Assembly (NCBI GenBank): GCA_964537555.1
Contig: CAZIAD010000010.1
Coordinates: forward strand, 1 to 64,000
Direction: 5' to 3'
DNA: 64,000 nt
From: CAYRWR01 sp964537555
Lineage (GTDB): Bacteria > Spirochaetota > Brevinematia > Brevinematales > CAYRWR01
Shown here: positions 33,966 to 42,425 of the stretch, piece by piece
How the letters are laid out: each line of letters opens with the position of its first letter
Position numbering within the stretch: the stretch's first letter is position 1
Made by a program: the position numbers and the translations under genes
The notes under the pieces: model-generated
The model's input: only the letters and a program-made list of their open reading frames with translations
Databases searched by the model: none
Told to the model about the DNA's origin: nothing

Positions 33966-34580
33966 TTATGCTTTGCATATATACAGACACAGTCCCAGAC
34001 TGAGGTCCGTCTTTTCTACTGTAGTAAACACACTCTTCATCTCTTCCAGTCCGTGCTTCTGAAAGTCAAAATAGTCCCCGCCTTCCAGCCACTCTATGGT
34101 ATCAGTCACAGGATTGCGCCGGCCGTTATAGTCCAGGATCACAACCAGGCCCCGGCTGATCCGACGCATCTCCAGCAGAATAGCCCTACGGATCTGGGCT
34201 TTCAGCCCGTGCAATACCAGACAGCTCGTGACCATGTCATAGCTGGCCTCCCCGAAACCATAGGGAGTACTTCCATCGGTTTGTATAAACTGTATGGACC
34301 TCTGACTATTACGCCGCGTACTCTCCTGTATCATACGGGGGGAGGGATCTATGGCGGTGACCCGCATGCCCCGGTCTGCCCACACTGCTGCCCAGGCTCC
34401 CGTTCCGCATCCTACATCCAGCATTGTCTGACCCTGCACCCGGGGGAGTAGTGTGTCCAGTTGCCCGGCCCATCGCCCGTAGATCTTATACTGCATATGA
34501 AAGCCCCAGCCATATATCCCGGCCAGGGCATCAAATAGATTTATATGTCTGCGGGTATGTTTATGTACCTTCTGGTCCAT
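33966..34580 (-). CDS. Class I SAM-dependent methyltransferase
   Basis: 204 residues. The SAM-binding motif MLDVGCGTGAW and VTAIDPSPRMIQ fit the class I fold, with a later TSCLVLHGL. The substrate cannot be told: small-molecule and lipid methyltransferases look alike here. It lies between a sugar nucleotidyltransferase and pyrF in the same operon. The N-terminal 45 residues carry several basic and aromatic residues (HTRRHINLFDALAGIYGWGF). Confidence 0.82.
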   Translation of the reverse strand: MDQKVHKHTRRHINLFDALAGIYGWGFHMQYKIYGRWAGQLDTLLPRVQGQTMLDVGCGTGAWAAVWADRGMRVTAIDPSPRMIQESTRRNSQRSIQFIQTDGSTPYGFGEASYDMVTSCLVLHGLKAQIRRAILLEMRRISRGLVVILDYNGRRNPVTDTIEWLEGGDYFDFQKHGLEEMKSVFTTVEKTDLSLGLCLYICKA

Positions 34581-34600
34581 TTATCCCTTTCCCATCCGGC

Positions 34601-35302
34601 CTAAATATAGGCTTTCAGCTTTTCCTTGATGACCTTGTAGGCTTCCGGGTTATCCAGATCCAGGAAAGGCCCGTCACAGCGGTAGCCGTAGAACTTACCC
34701 AGCTTGGTGAGCAGGGGGAATATATCCGTCTCCAGGGAGATCTGTTCATTAGGCTGTATAAAGTTCAGAGCCTTTTTATTGAAGACATAGATCCCGGTAT
34801 TGACCAGGTTGGATACGTCTTTACTGCCCCTCAGGAGGAATCGGCTGATCTGCTTGTTCTCCATGATCTCCACTGCGCCAAAACGCTCCGGGGTATCAGA
34901 TTCCTTGAGAGCCATGGTGACCAGGGCATCATTGTAAAGGTGGAACTCTATGAGTTCATAGATAGGCACATCATGAAAGGTATCCCCGTTGACCACCAGG
35001 AAGGTATCACTGGTAATGAGATCTTCAGCCAGCTTGACTGAGCCCCCGGTCCCCCTCAGGAAATCTTCGTTGGTATAAGAGATATTGATATCCATGTCCT
35101 TGCCATCTCCGAAATAGCTCTCTATGACAGGGCGCAGATATCCACAGGAGATGATAGCATCATCTATGCCGTTTTTCTTTAAATATAATAATACAAATTC
35201 TACAAAGGGACGGGCATTGACAATAGCCATAGGTTTAGGAATATTTCCCAGGTCAGACTTTATCTGTCTGCCCATACCACCCGCCAAAACGATCGCTTGC
35301 AT
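34601..35302 (-). CDS. Sugar-phosphate nucleotidyltransferase
   Basis: 233 residues. LAGGMGRQI with the later IPKPM is the nucleotide-binding signature (one arginine of the usual GxGxR is preserved as GRQ), followed by VVNGDTFHDV with the metal-binding Asp and LVNTGIYVFNK. It resembles HddC/RmlA/GlmU-type enzymes that make NDP-sugars, perhaps for heptose or mannose in surface glycans. It starts ten bases after hisC. The sugar cannot be named. Confidence 0.82.
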   Translation of the reverse strand: MQAIVLAGGMGRQIKSDLGNIPKPMAIVNARPFVEFVLLYLKKNGIDDAIISCGYLRPVIESYFGDGKDMDINISYTNEDFLRGTGGSVKLAEDLITSDTFLVVNGDTFHDVPIYELIEFHLYNDALVTMALKESDTPERFGAVEIMENKQISRFLLRGSKDVSNLVNTGIYVFNKKALNFIQPNEQISLETDIFPLLTKLGKFYGYRCDGPFLDLDNPEAYKVIKEKLKAYI

Positions 35303-35311
35303 ACTATGCTC

Positions 35312-36409
35312 CTAAAGTTCTTTTAACACCTCTAAAAAATAATCCATCTCTTCAGCCCGACCTATAGTAATACGGGCATATCTTTCACCGTAGCCGAATG
35401 AGTCCAGGTTACGGATACTGATACCCCGGGCATTGAGCCCCTGATATATCTGCGAGGCCCGCTCTCCCAGATCCGCCAGAATAAAGTTGGCACGAGGCTG
35501 TACCGGGATCGCTATACCCAGCCCGGGAAGTTCGCGTACCAGGCGCTCTCTGCCTGCCACCGTCCCGGCCAGTGTCTGATCCAGAAAAGCATCATCCTGA
35601 AGAGCAGCTATGGCTCCCGCCTGCTGTAATATACCCAGATTAAAGGGTAAGCGTATTTTATCACAATTGACCGCCAGGGCTTCATGCATGACTGCATAGC
35701 CTACCCTGAGGGCCGCCAGGCCATAGGCTTTGCTGAAGGTATGACAGACTACCACATTGGGATAGTCATGACACCAGTGCAGAGCACTGTTTTCCAGTCC
35801 GGCGAAATGTATATAAGCTTCATCCAGTACGATCACCGTCTGAGGATCAATCCTGTCCACAAATGCACGCAGAGAATCCGGATCGATAAAGGTGGAGACG
35901 GGATTATCCGGATTGGCTAATACCACCAGTCGGGCCTTTGATTCCTGCGCGGTACGGGCCAGGGCATCCAGGTCTATACTGAAGTCTGTATGGCGGGCAC
36001 TCCGGACTATACAGGCATCCTGACGGCTGGCCAGTAGCGTATAGAGTATAAAGCTCTTATCAGGGATGGCCAGGGTATCTCCGGGAGACAAAAACGTATC
36101 CATGATGAGGGACAGCACTTCACCAGAGCCATCTCCAAACAACAACTGATTTTTATGAAGAGACACAGATTGACGGGACCAGTAATCCACAGTAGCCTGT
36201 CTCAGATCCTCCTGATGAGCGTCAGGATACTGATTAAGCCCCTGGGCCAGGGCTTCGCTGATAGCTTGGATGGCTCGAGGGGAAGAACCCCAGGCATTTT
36301 CATTGGAAGCCAGCTTGACCTGTCTTCCCCCCACTGAGGCTGGTTTTTTACCGGCTACGTAGGGAGTGATATCCAGGATATTTTTGCGTACCGACTTCAG
36401 TACGTCCAT
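35312..36409 (-). CDS. hisC: Histidinol-phosphate aminotransferase
   Basis: 365 residues of the fold-type I aminotransferase family. SNENAWGSSPRAIQAI at the start, VLDEAYIHFAG, and the PLP lysine in TFSKAYGLAALRVGY all match HisC. It transfers an amino group to imidazole-acetol phosphate in histidine synthesis; related aminotransferases are possible. No other his gene is in the window. Its ATG abuts the last base of the purQ stop codon, which implies coupling. Confidence 0.85.
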   Translation of the reverse strand: MDVLKSVRKNILDITPYVAGKKPASVGGRQVKLASNENAWGSSPRAIQAISEALAQGLNQYPDAHQEDLRQATVDYWSRQSVSLHKNQLLFGDGSGEVLSLIMDTFLSPGDTLAIPDKSFILYTLLASRQDACIVRSARHTDFSIDLDALARTAQESKARLVVLANPDNPVSTFIDPDSLRAFVDRIDPQTVIVLDEAYIHFAGLENSALHWCHDYPNVVVCHTFSKAYGLAALRVGYAVMHEALAVNCDKIRLPFNLGILQQAGAIAALQDDAFLDQTLAGTVAGRERLVRELPGLGIAIPVQPRANFILADLGERASQIYQGLNARGISIRNLDSFGYGERYARITIGRAEEMDYFLEVLKEL

Positions 36410-37108
36410 TTATACCAGCCGTTCTATTATAGACTGAAAGATCTTTCTGCCGTCATCAGATCCCAGATCCGCTTCACTGGCTCTTTCAGGGTGAGGCATC
36501 ATTCCCAGGACATTTTTCTTAAGGTTAAATACTCCGGCGATATTAAGGGTGGATCCGTTGGGATTAGTATCATCCGATACGGTACCCTTTTCATCACAGT
36601 ACTGGAAGGCGATCAGTTCGTTATCCAGAGTATATTTTTTATCTTCATCATTAAGAAAATAATTTCCTTCAGCGTGGGCAATGGGTATACGCAGCACATC
36701 CCCTTTGTCATACTGGCTGGTAAACAAAGAGTCTGCATTGGCTACCTTGATAGTCTGGTGCTGACACAGAAAGTGGGGGTGGGCATTATTCAGAAAAGCA
36801 CCCCGTACCAGTCCGGTCTCAGCCAGGACCTGCCATCCGTTACAGATACCCAGGACAGCCTTTCCGGCTTCGGCATGCTTGACTACCGCCTTTATGACCG
36901 GGCTGAACTTGGAAATCGCACCGGCTCGCAGGTAGTCCCCATAGGAAAATCCTCCCGGTACCAGGATGACATCGATATCGGAAATATCACTGTCGGTATG
37001 CCAGATATAGCGGGCTTCCTGCTCCATCACATTTTGAGCCACCCAATGGGTATCACGGTCACAGTTAGTCCCGGGAAATACCAGTACTCCAAATTTCAGC
37101 TTTGCCAT
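36410..37108 (-). CDS. purQ: Phosphoribosylformylglycinamidine synthase, PurQ subunit
   Basis: 232 residues with the class I glutamine amidotransferase triad: nucleophile in LGICNGWQV, and His-Glu in MMPHPERASE. The early VLVFPGTNCDRDTHW is typical of PurQ. It supplies ammonia to PurL for purine synthesis. It is the first gene of a five-gene minus-strand operon. A GAGGGAA-TGC-TTCCCTC hairpin lies in its leader. purL is not in the window. Confidence 0.94.
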   Translation of the reverse strand: MAKLKFGVLVFPGTNCDRDTHWVAQNVMEQEARYIWHTDSDISDIDVILVPGGFSYGDYLRAGAISKFSPVIKAVVKHAEAGKAVLGICNGWQVLAETGLVRGAFLNNAHPHFLCQHQTIKVANADSLFTSQYDKGDVLRIPIAHAEGNYFLNDEDKKYTLDNELIAFQYCDEKGTVSDDTNPNGSTLNIAGVFNLKKNVLGMMPHPERASEADLGSDDGRKIFQSIIERLV

Positions 37109-37122
37109 GTCACTTCCTCTTT

Positions 37123-37139
37123 GAGGGAATGCTTCCCTC
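37123..37139 (-). promoter_or_regulatory. Inverted repeat in the purQ leader
   Basis: GAGGGAA and TTCCCTC, a perfect 7-bp inverted repeat with a three-base centre, between the promoter and the ribosome site. It could be an operator or an RNA hairpin. A TTTATT-17-TATAAT promoter (37156-37184) lies just upstream. Confidence 0.45.
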
Positions 37140-37295
37140 TCATTTTGGTACAGATATTATAAACTGTTACCGGGGAAAAATAAAGTTTAGGGCATGATTC
37201 AGCTCTAAACTATGCCGCATTACTCACCTGCAAATACTGGAAAAAACCCTCCCTTTCTACTATAATAAATAGCATATTTTTTACAGGGGAGCAGA

Positions 37296-38870
37296 ATGAC
37301 TATTAAAGACCAGATCAAGGGACTCTTAGGTACTACTATTCATAAATTATTCAAACATGATACTGATATGCTGCCCGTGAATTACCCGGAACGTCCCGAG
37401 CATGGAGATTATGCCACCCCGGTAGCCATGTCCCTGGCCAAACCCCTCCGAGACAATCCACGCAACATCGCTCAGAAGCTGGCAGATGAGCTGACTAAAA
37501 ACCCTCTGTTTTCCAAGATCGAGATAGCCGGACCCGGATTTATCAATTTCTTTCTGTCCCATGCAGTAGTAGAACAGGAACTCCACTCTATTCTCCAGGA
37601 AGAGGTTTATGGTAAAAACGACACCCTGGCCGGCCGCCAGATACTGCTGGAATATGTTTCAGCCAATCCTACCGGCCCCCTGCACATCGGCCATGGCCGC
37701 TGGGCTGCCATCGGGGATGCCATGGCCCGTATCCTGCGCTACTGCGGCGCCACTGTAGCCACCGAGTTTTATGTCAATGATGCCGGTAATCAGATAAACA
37801 ACCTCTATGCCTCCGTAGAAGCTATCAAAGCTGGAAAAGAAGTGCCTGAAGATGGTTACCATGGAGACTATGTACACGACATAGCAAAGATGGAAGGCGA
37901 TCCTGTGCAGAATCTGCTGGCTATGCAAAAAGAGACCCTGAACCGCTTCCGTGTGGATTTTGACATGTACTTTTCTGAAAAGAGCCTGCACCAGTCTGAT
38001 TTCGTGAATGATACAATTGCTTTTATTAAAGATAAAGGCCTGTCCTATGAGCAGGAGGGAGCCCTGTGGTTCCGCACTACTGACTTTGGGGATGATAAAG
38101 ACCGCGTCCTTATTAAGGCGGATGGTGCCTACACTTACTTTGCAGTAGATATAGCCTACCACCGGAATAAGATAGAGCGACGCTATGGTGAGCTCATCAA
38201 TGTGTTCGGAGCAGATCATCATGGCTATATTCAGAGGCTCAATGCAGCGGTAAAAGCCTTCAGCCATGAAGTAATACTCAATATCATCATAGGCCAGCTG
38301 GTAAACCTGTTCCGGGAGGGCGAGCCGGTCAGAATGTCTAAACGTACCGGTGACATGATCTCCCTGGATGAAGTCATCGACGAGATCGGCGTAGATGCCG
38401 CCCGATACTTCCTGGTCATGCGTAAGACAGACTCAAAGCTGGATTTTGACCTGGCAGTCGCTAAAGAAAAGTCTGAGTCCAACCCTGTATTTTATGTCCA
38501 GTATGCCTATGCCAGAATACAGTCTATACTCAGAAAAGCCCAGGAAGAAGGCTTAGATACCGAGGCCATACCGGCCAGACTCTTATCCGAAGAGGAAAGT
38601 GAGCCCGCATCTGCCGCCTGGGAACTGGTAAAAAAACTGATCTCCTTTACTGAACTACTGGTGGATATGGCGACCCAGCTGGAACCCCATCGTATGCCCC
38701 AATACCTGGAAGACCTGGCCGGCGGATTTCACCGCTTTTATTCCCAGTACAGGGTGATAACAGAGGATAAAGAAGCCACCAGCCGCCGTCTGGGCCTGGT
38801 CAAAGCCACCGGTATTGTCTTAGGCCTGGGCCTGGATCTGATCGGGGTAGAAGCACCGGAACGCATGTAA
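37296..38870 (+). CDS. argS: Arginyl-tRNA synthetase
   Basis: 524 residues. The HIGH motif is HIGHGRWAA and the class I KMSKS equivalent is VRMSKRTG. The N-terminal Add-1 domain (about 1-105), EYVSANPTGPL before HIGH, and the C-terminal anticodon helix bundle match ArgS. It charges tRNA-Arg and works alone here. A TATAAT lies at 37261, 30 bases before the ATG. The chain is slightly shorter than the usual 550-580 residues. Confidence 0.95.
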   Translation: MTIKDQIKGLLGTTIHKLFKHDTDMLPVNYPERPEHGDYATPVAMSLAKPLRDNPRNIAQKLADELTKNPLFSKIEIAGPGFINFFLSHAVVEQELHSILQEEVYGKNDTLAGRQILLEYVSANPTGPLHIGHGRWAAIGDAMARILRYCGATVATEFYVNDAGNQINNLYASVEAIKAGKEVPEDGYHGDYVHDIAKMEGDPVQNLLAMQKETLNRFRVDFDMYFSEKSLHQSDFVNDTIAFIKDKGLSYEQEGALWFRTTDFGDDKDRVLIKADGAYTYFAVDIAYHRNKIERRYGELINVFGADHHGYIQRLNAAVKAFSHEVILNIIIGQLVNLFREGEPVRMSKRTGDMISLDEVIDEIGVDAARYFLVMRKTDSKLDFDLAVAKEKSESNPVFYVQYAYARIQSILRKAQEEGLDTEAIPARLLSEEESEPASAAWELVKKLISFTELLVDMATQLEPHRMPQYLEDLAGGFHRFYSQYRVITEDKEATSRRLGLVKATGIVLGLGLDLIGVEAPERM

Positions 38871-38874
38871 GGGT

Positions 38875-40110
38875 TTAGATACACTTATAACTATAAGCGT
38901 CTGAGACGATTTCAAAATACTGATCCCGGGTAATCTGATAATCTGCCAGCATATTTTCTATTTCAGGCAGGCTGAGCTCCTCTGAAAGGAGAACAAAATG
39001 CAATATCTTTCCGGCTGAACCTTCGAACCTTAACAAAGCAGCCTGGATTTCCAGATCAATATTAAGCTCTTCCAGGATCATTTCCATGGGCATTTGAAAA
39101 AGGAGGTCCAGGACGGACAGCATACCTGTAAACAGGATCTTTTCCCGTAGCTCTTTGTCTACTTTTTCCTGACTTATATCCATATAGCGTTCCATCATGC
39201 GGGTCCTGGTCCCGGCCAGCAGAAACAGATGATTGGAGCTATGGTCCACTCCCTGCTTTGCATACAGCATAAGAAATAGCCATTGCTCTAATCTTTCATT
39301 TCCGATCAAAGCCAATGTCTGCCGAATAGATGCTATCCTGTTTCTTGTATATATTGAGGCTGAATTGATAAACCGTAAAAGATTCATAGTCAGATCAGGA
39401 TACTTTTCAAACTTTTTCACCAGGTCATCTACCTGGACATCCTGATGCAGCCATTTAATCATCTCTACAATTGCCTTGTACTCAGGAGAAATATGACGGC
39501 CTTTTACGATAGTGGGCCTGAGCATATATGTACCCTGATATAATTCAAATCTCAGGCGAAAACATAAAGCAAATTGGGGCGCGGTCTCTATGTGACAAGC
39601 CATTAAAGTGGCTGAATGATCTTTCAGCAATTTAAGTTTCTGGGAAAGAATGGAATTATCGTTTTTACTTATATCCACTTTAATAAAATCGACCAGGTCC
39701 AATACGATTTCATTTTTGTGCAGCTGCTCTTCGGATAAATAAAGATCAGACAGGGCAAACATATATCCTCCGGATCTGAGCTGCCGGATACGCTCCACAG
39801 TCTGCAGATCCTGAACAGCCGGATCAGAGGGTATTTCAAAAACAAAACGATTCTTATCCAATCCGGGAATGATAGGACTTCTTAATACTTCAGGACTGAT
39901 CTTAATAAAAGCCTTTTTATTGGACAGTATGCCTTCCATACTAAATGAGGACATCATATCAAATAAGACCCTCGAAGAAGATTCAATATCAGGGTTTGGT
40001 GGAGCAGACAGGGCGGCATCGTCTTCCAGAAAAGAAAACTCAAAAGCCCTTACTTCCTGATCCAGTCCCAGTATGGCATGTCTTTGAAGAAAAGTGAATC
40101 CTTCACTCAT
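38875..40110 (-). CDS. YuxH-type degenerate EAL plus HDOD protein (copy 2)
   Basis: 411 residues. The first 205 form a degenerate EAL-like domain: the EAL signature is changed to FEF, and the metal-binding residues of active phosphodiesterases are missing. The rest is an HDOD domain with LLRFINSASIYTRNRIASIR. YuxH proteins act as signalling scaffolds. It is a tandem paralogue of the next gene upstream (40152-41387), with the same length and a shared HDOD core. It lies four bases from argS stop, on the opposite strand, without a visible terminator. Confidence 0.88.
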   Translation of the reverse strand: MSEGFTFLQRHAILGLDQEVRAFEFSFLEDDAALSAPPNPDIESSSRVLFDMMSSFSMEGILSNKKAFIKISPEVLRSPIIPGLDKNRFVFEIPSDPAVQDLQTVERIRQLRSGGYMFALSDLYLSEEQLHKNEIVLDLVDFIKVDISKNDNSILSQKLKLLKDHSATLMACHIETAPQFALCFRLRFELYQGTYMLRPTIVKGRHISPEYKAIVEMIKWLHQDVQVDDLVKKFEKYPDLTMNLLRFINSASIYTRNRIASIRQTLALIGNERLEQWLFLMLYAKQGVDHSSNHLFLLAGTRTRMMERYMDISQEKVDKELREKILFTGMLSVLDLLFQMPMEMILEELNIDLEIQAALLRFEGSAGKILHFVLLSEELSLPEIENMLADYQITRDQYFEIVSDAYSYKCI

Positions 40111-40151
40111 GTCCCGGCTCTCCTTAGCTCTTTAAAAAAAAATGATTCAAA

Positions 40152-41387
40152 TTAAACGTCGTTCCACTCAAAACTCTCCAGTACTGCCTGGAGGTAATCA
40201 TTCCTGGTGATATTCAGCCCTGCCATCTGGGGGTTGACATCCTGATTCTCCATTTTTTCTGCCATGATCACAAAGCGCAGGAGTTTGCCAATAGGGCCCT
40301 GATATTCCAGAATGATCGATTTGATCTCAGAAGCTATGTTTAACTCATCCAGGATAGTCTGCATAGGCATCTGAAACAAAGCATCTACTACAGATAGCAT
40401 CCCGGCAAAATATACTAATTCCTGGCTGTTTTTATCCACTTCAGAAAATATTTTGGGACTGAGGATCTCCATGAGCCGGGCTCTTTGGGATGCGGTAACA
40501 TAGAGAGGGTTAGCATCCAGCTGTACTCCTTTTTTGGCATAAAGCATGAGAAAGAGCCACTGGGTGAGTTTGCTCCTGCCGATCAGGGTGACGGCCTGCC
40601 GGATAGAGGCGATACGGTTTCGTGTATATATCGAAGCTGAATTGATAAACCTGAGCAGATTGATTGAGAGGTCAGCATGTTTTTCAAAAGCGGCTACAAT
40701 CTTATCGGTATCAGTATTGACTTTGAGGAATTTCAGCATATCCATCACTGCCATACGATCGGGGTCTACATTTTTCCCTCTCATTATCTCCGGCTTTTTA
40801 AAGAAATGCCCCTGGAACAGATCAAACCCCACTTTTATACATTGTCCAAATTCCTCTCTGGTCTCTACTTTTTCCGCGACCAGCTGACAGGACAGTTCCT
40901 TTAATTTGGGGATTTTTAGCTGCAGTACCGACATATCATTCAGGGAGATATCTATTTTCAGATAGTCTACCAGGGGGATAATGTCTTTAAATTTCTGTAT
41001 ATTTTTATCACTCAAAATGAATTTATCGATAGCGAACTGGTAGCCTTTTTCCTTAAGAGATTTGATACGGTTTTTAAAAAGATCATCCAGATTCTGTTCA
41101 TAGCCTGATATCTCAAAGACAAATTTACTGCTATCCAGGCCGTCTATTATTGAAGATTCAAGAGTCTTTGGGTCTATATTAATAAAAGCCCTGTGATTCT
41201 TCACCATTTTTTCAATCCCGAAAGTGGAAAGAAGATTAAATAATACCCGTGAAGTAGCCTGGATGAGTGACTCATATTCTTCCGCTACCGCACTCTCCGC
41301 CTCTCTGAAAAAGAGTTCAAATGCATGTATCTCCTGACCGGCATATAAAATGGGCTGTTTAGCCAAAAAAGTATATTCTGTGATCAT
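40152..41387 (-). CDS. YuxH-type degenerate EAL plus HDOD protein (copy 1)
   Basis: 411 residues. An EAL-like domain (about 1-205) has AFELFFREA where active enzymes have EALLR, so c-di-GMP hydrolysis is unlikely. The HDOD part (about 210-400) carries INLLRFINSASIYTRNRIAS and ITRNDYLQAVLE near the end. Members of this family link regulatory signals to other proteins, for example in stress or chemotaxis. It is adjacent to a paralogue of equal length. The two probably arose by tandem duplication and diverged in the EAL part more than in HDOD. Confidence 0.88.
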   Translation of the reverse strand: MITEYTFLAKQPILYAGQEIHAFELFFREAESAVAEEYESLIQATSRVLFNLLSTFGIEKMVKNHRAFINIDPKTLESSIIDGLDSSKFVFEISGYEQNLDDLFKNRIKSLKEKGYQFAIDKFILSDKNIQKFKDIIPLVDYLKIDISLNDMSVLQLKIPKLKELSCQLVAEKVETREEFGQCIKVGFDLFQGHFFKKPEIMRGKNVDPDRMAVMDMLKFLKVNTDTDKIVAAFEKHADLSINLLRFINSASIYTRNRIASIRQAVTLIGRSKLTQWLFLMLYAKKGVQLDANPLYVTASQRARLMEILSPKIFSEVDKNSQELVYFAGMLSVVDALFQMPMQTILDELNIASEIKSIILEYQGPIGKLLRFVIMAEKMENQDVNPQMAGLNITRNDYLQAVLESFEWNDV

Positions 41388-41431
41388 ATCAGTTTACCCT
41401 CCCCGGGTTTGTGTAATAACAGACCATTTCT

Positions 41432-42295
41432 TTAGTTCAGTGCATACTCATTTATATTGGATTTCGTAGTAAAGTCTATAATAGTGATCTTGTTAGAAGA
41501 AAGGACCAGCAGTTCGGACTGGTCACCATCGTAAAACATATCCAGTATCTCCATCTGTCCCATTTCTATGCGTTTGGAATCCATATGATAAAAGGCCATG
41601 ACTCCAGGCCCTTTGACCATCAGCATCCGGGCCGGGTCATGGTAATCAATTCCTAATACGGGGAATGGCATTTTATCTATCAGGGTCAGAGCTGCAGCAT
41701 AGGGCTGATATGAATATATCTCATTGGTGTTTTGAATGAGGAAGAATATGGGCTGCTCCGGGTTGAGTGAAAAATCCTGTATGTTTTTCAGGGTGTTTTT
41801 AAGCTGTAAGCTGCCGTCTTTCAGAATATCCCAGAACTGGATAGTCCCTTTGTTTAAAGAGACCAGTATACGTTCATTCCAGATCTCAGCTTTTTGGTAA
41901 TCATCTTCCAGGGGAATAAAATTGATCTGATTGTCATTGGAGTATACTCGCAGATAATCTTTATCTTTCACAAAGACCCTACCCTGCTGAGTGTCTAAGA
42001 GACTCCCTTTACCAATATAGATCTGTGTGGGGGCTGCCTGGCTAAGATCCAGCCTGTAGTATCCATTATCCCTGATGATACCCACAGTATTTCCGGCCAG
42101 GACCACGTCACTATATTTCAGCTCAGAGGACAGTGCTCCCATCATCGGATCTATCTTATAGAGGTGCTGATCCTTGAACACCACTATGGTCTTATCCTGT
42201 AATCTATATATACGGCTGGGAATATCAGTCTGACTCGACTGACATGATACCATCACACTCATAATCAATAAAATGAACATAGTCCTTCTCTTCAT
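41432..42295 (-). CDS. Lipoprotein with a probable beta-propeller fold
   Basis: 287 residues from ATG 42295, which follows AGGGGAA; an earlier in-frame ATG (42319) has no clear site. The lipobox is VMVSCQSS. The mature chain is a run of short four-strand units (for example RLQDKTIVVFKDQHLYKID, and NERILVSLNKGTIQFWDIL), which resembles a WD40/PQQ-type propeller. I infer a surface lipoprotein that binds other proteins. No partner is evident. It lies downstream of the amylase 1 terminator and may have its own promoter. Confidence 0.7.
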   Translation of the reverse strand: MKRRTMFILLIMSVMVSCQSSQTDIPSRIYRLQDKTIVVFKDQHLYKIDPMMGALSSELKYSDVVLAGNTVGIIRDNGYYRLDLSQAAPTQIYIGKGSLLDTQQGRVFVKDKDYLRVYSNDNQINFIPLEDDYQKAEIWNERILVSLNKGTIQFWDILKDGSLQLKNTLKNIQDFSLNPEQPIFFLIQNTNEIYSYQPYAAALTLIDKMPFPVLGIDYHDPARMLMVKGPGVMAFYHMDSKRIEMGQMEILDMFYDGDQSELLVLSSNKITIIDFTTKSNINEYALN

Positions 42296-42374
42296 ACTAT
42301 TCCCCTGTTGTTTATTCATTCATATCATAACAAAAGATTTCATTGTTAGCAATAGAAATAAGCTTAAAAATCAT

Positions 42375-42407
42375 AAAAAAAAGGCCGCCTCAAAAACTGA
42401 GGCGGCC
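42375..42407 (-). terminator. Terminator after alpha-amylase 1
   Basis: GGCCGCCTCA pairs with TGAGGCGGCC around a five-base loop, followed on the minus strand by an eight-T run. Confidence 0.92.
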
Positions 42408-42425
42408 GTGATTTTCTGGATCAGC

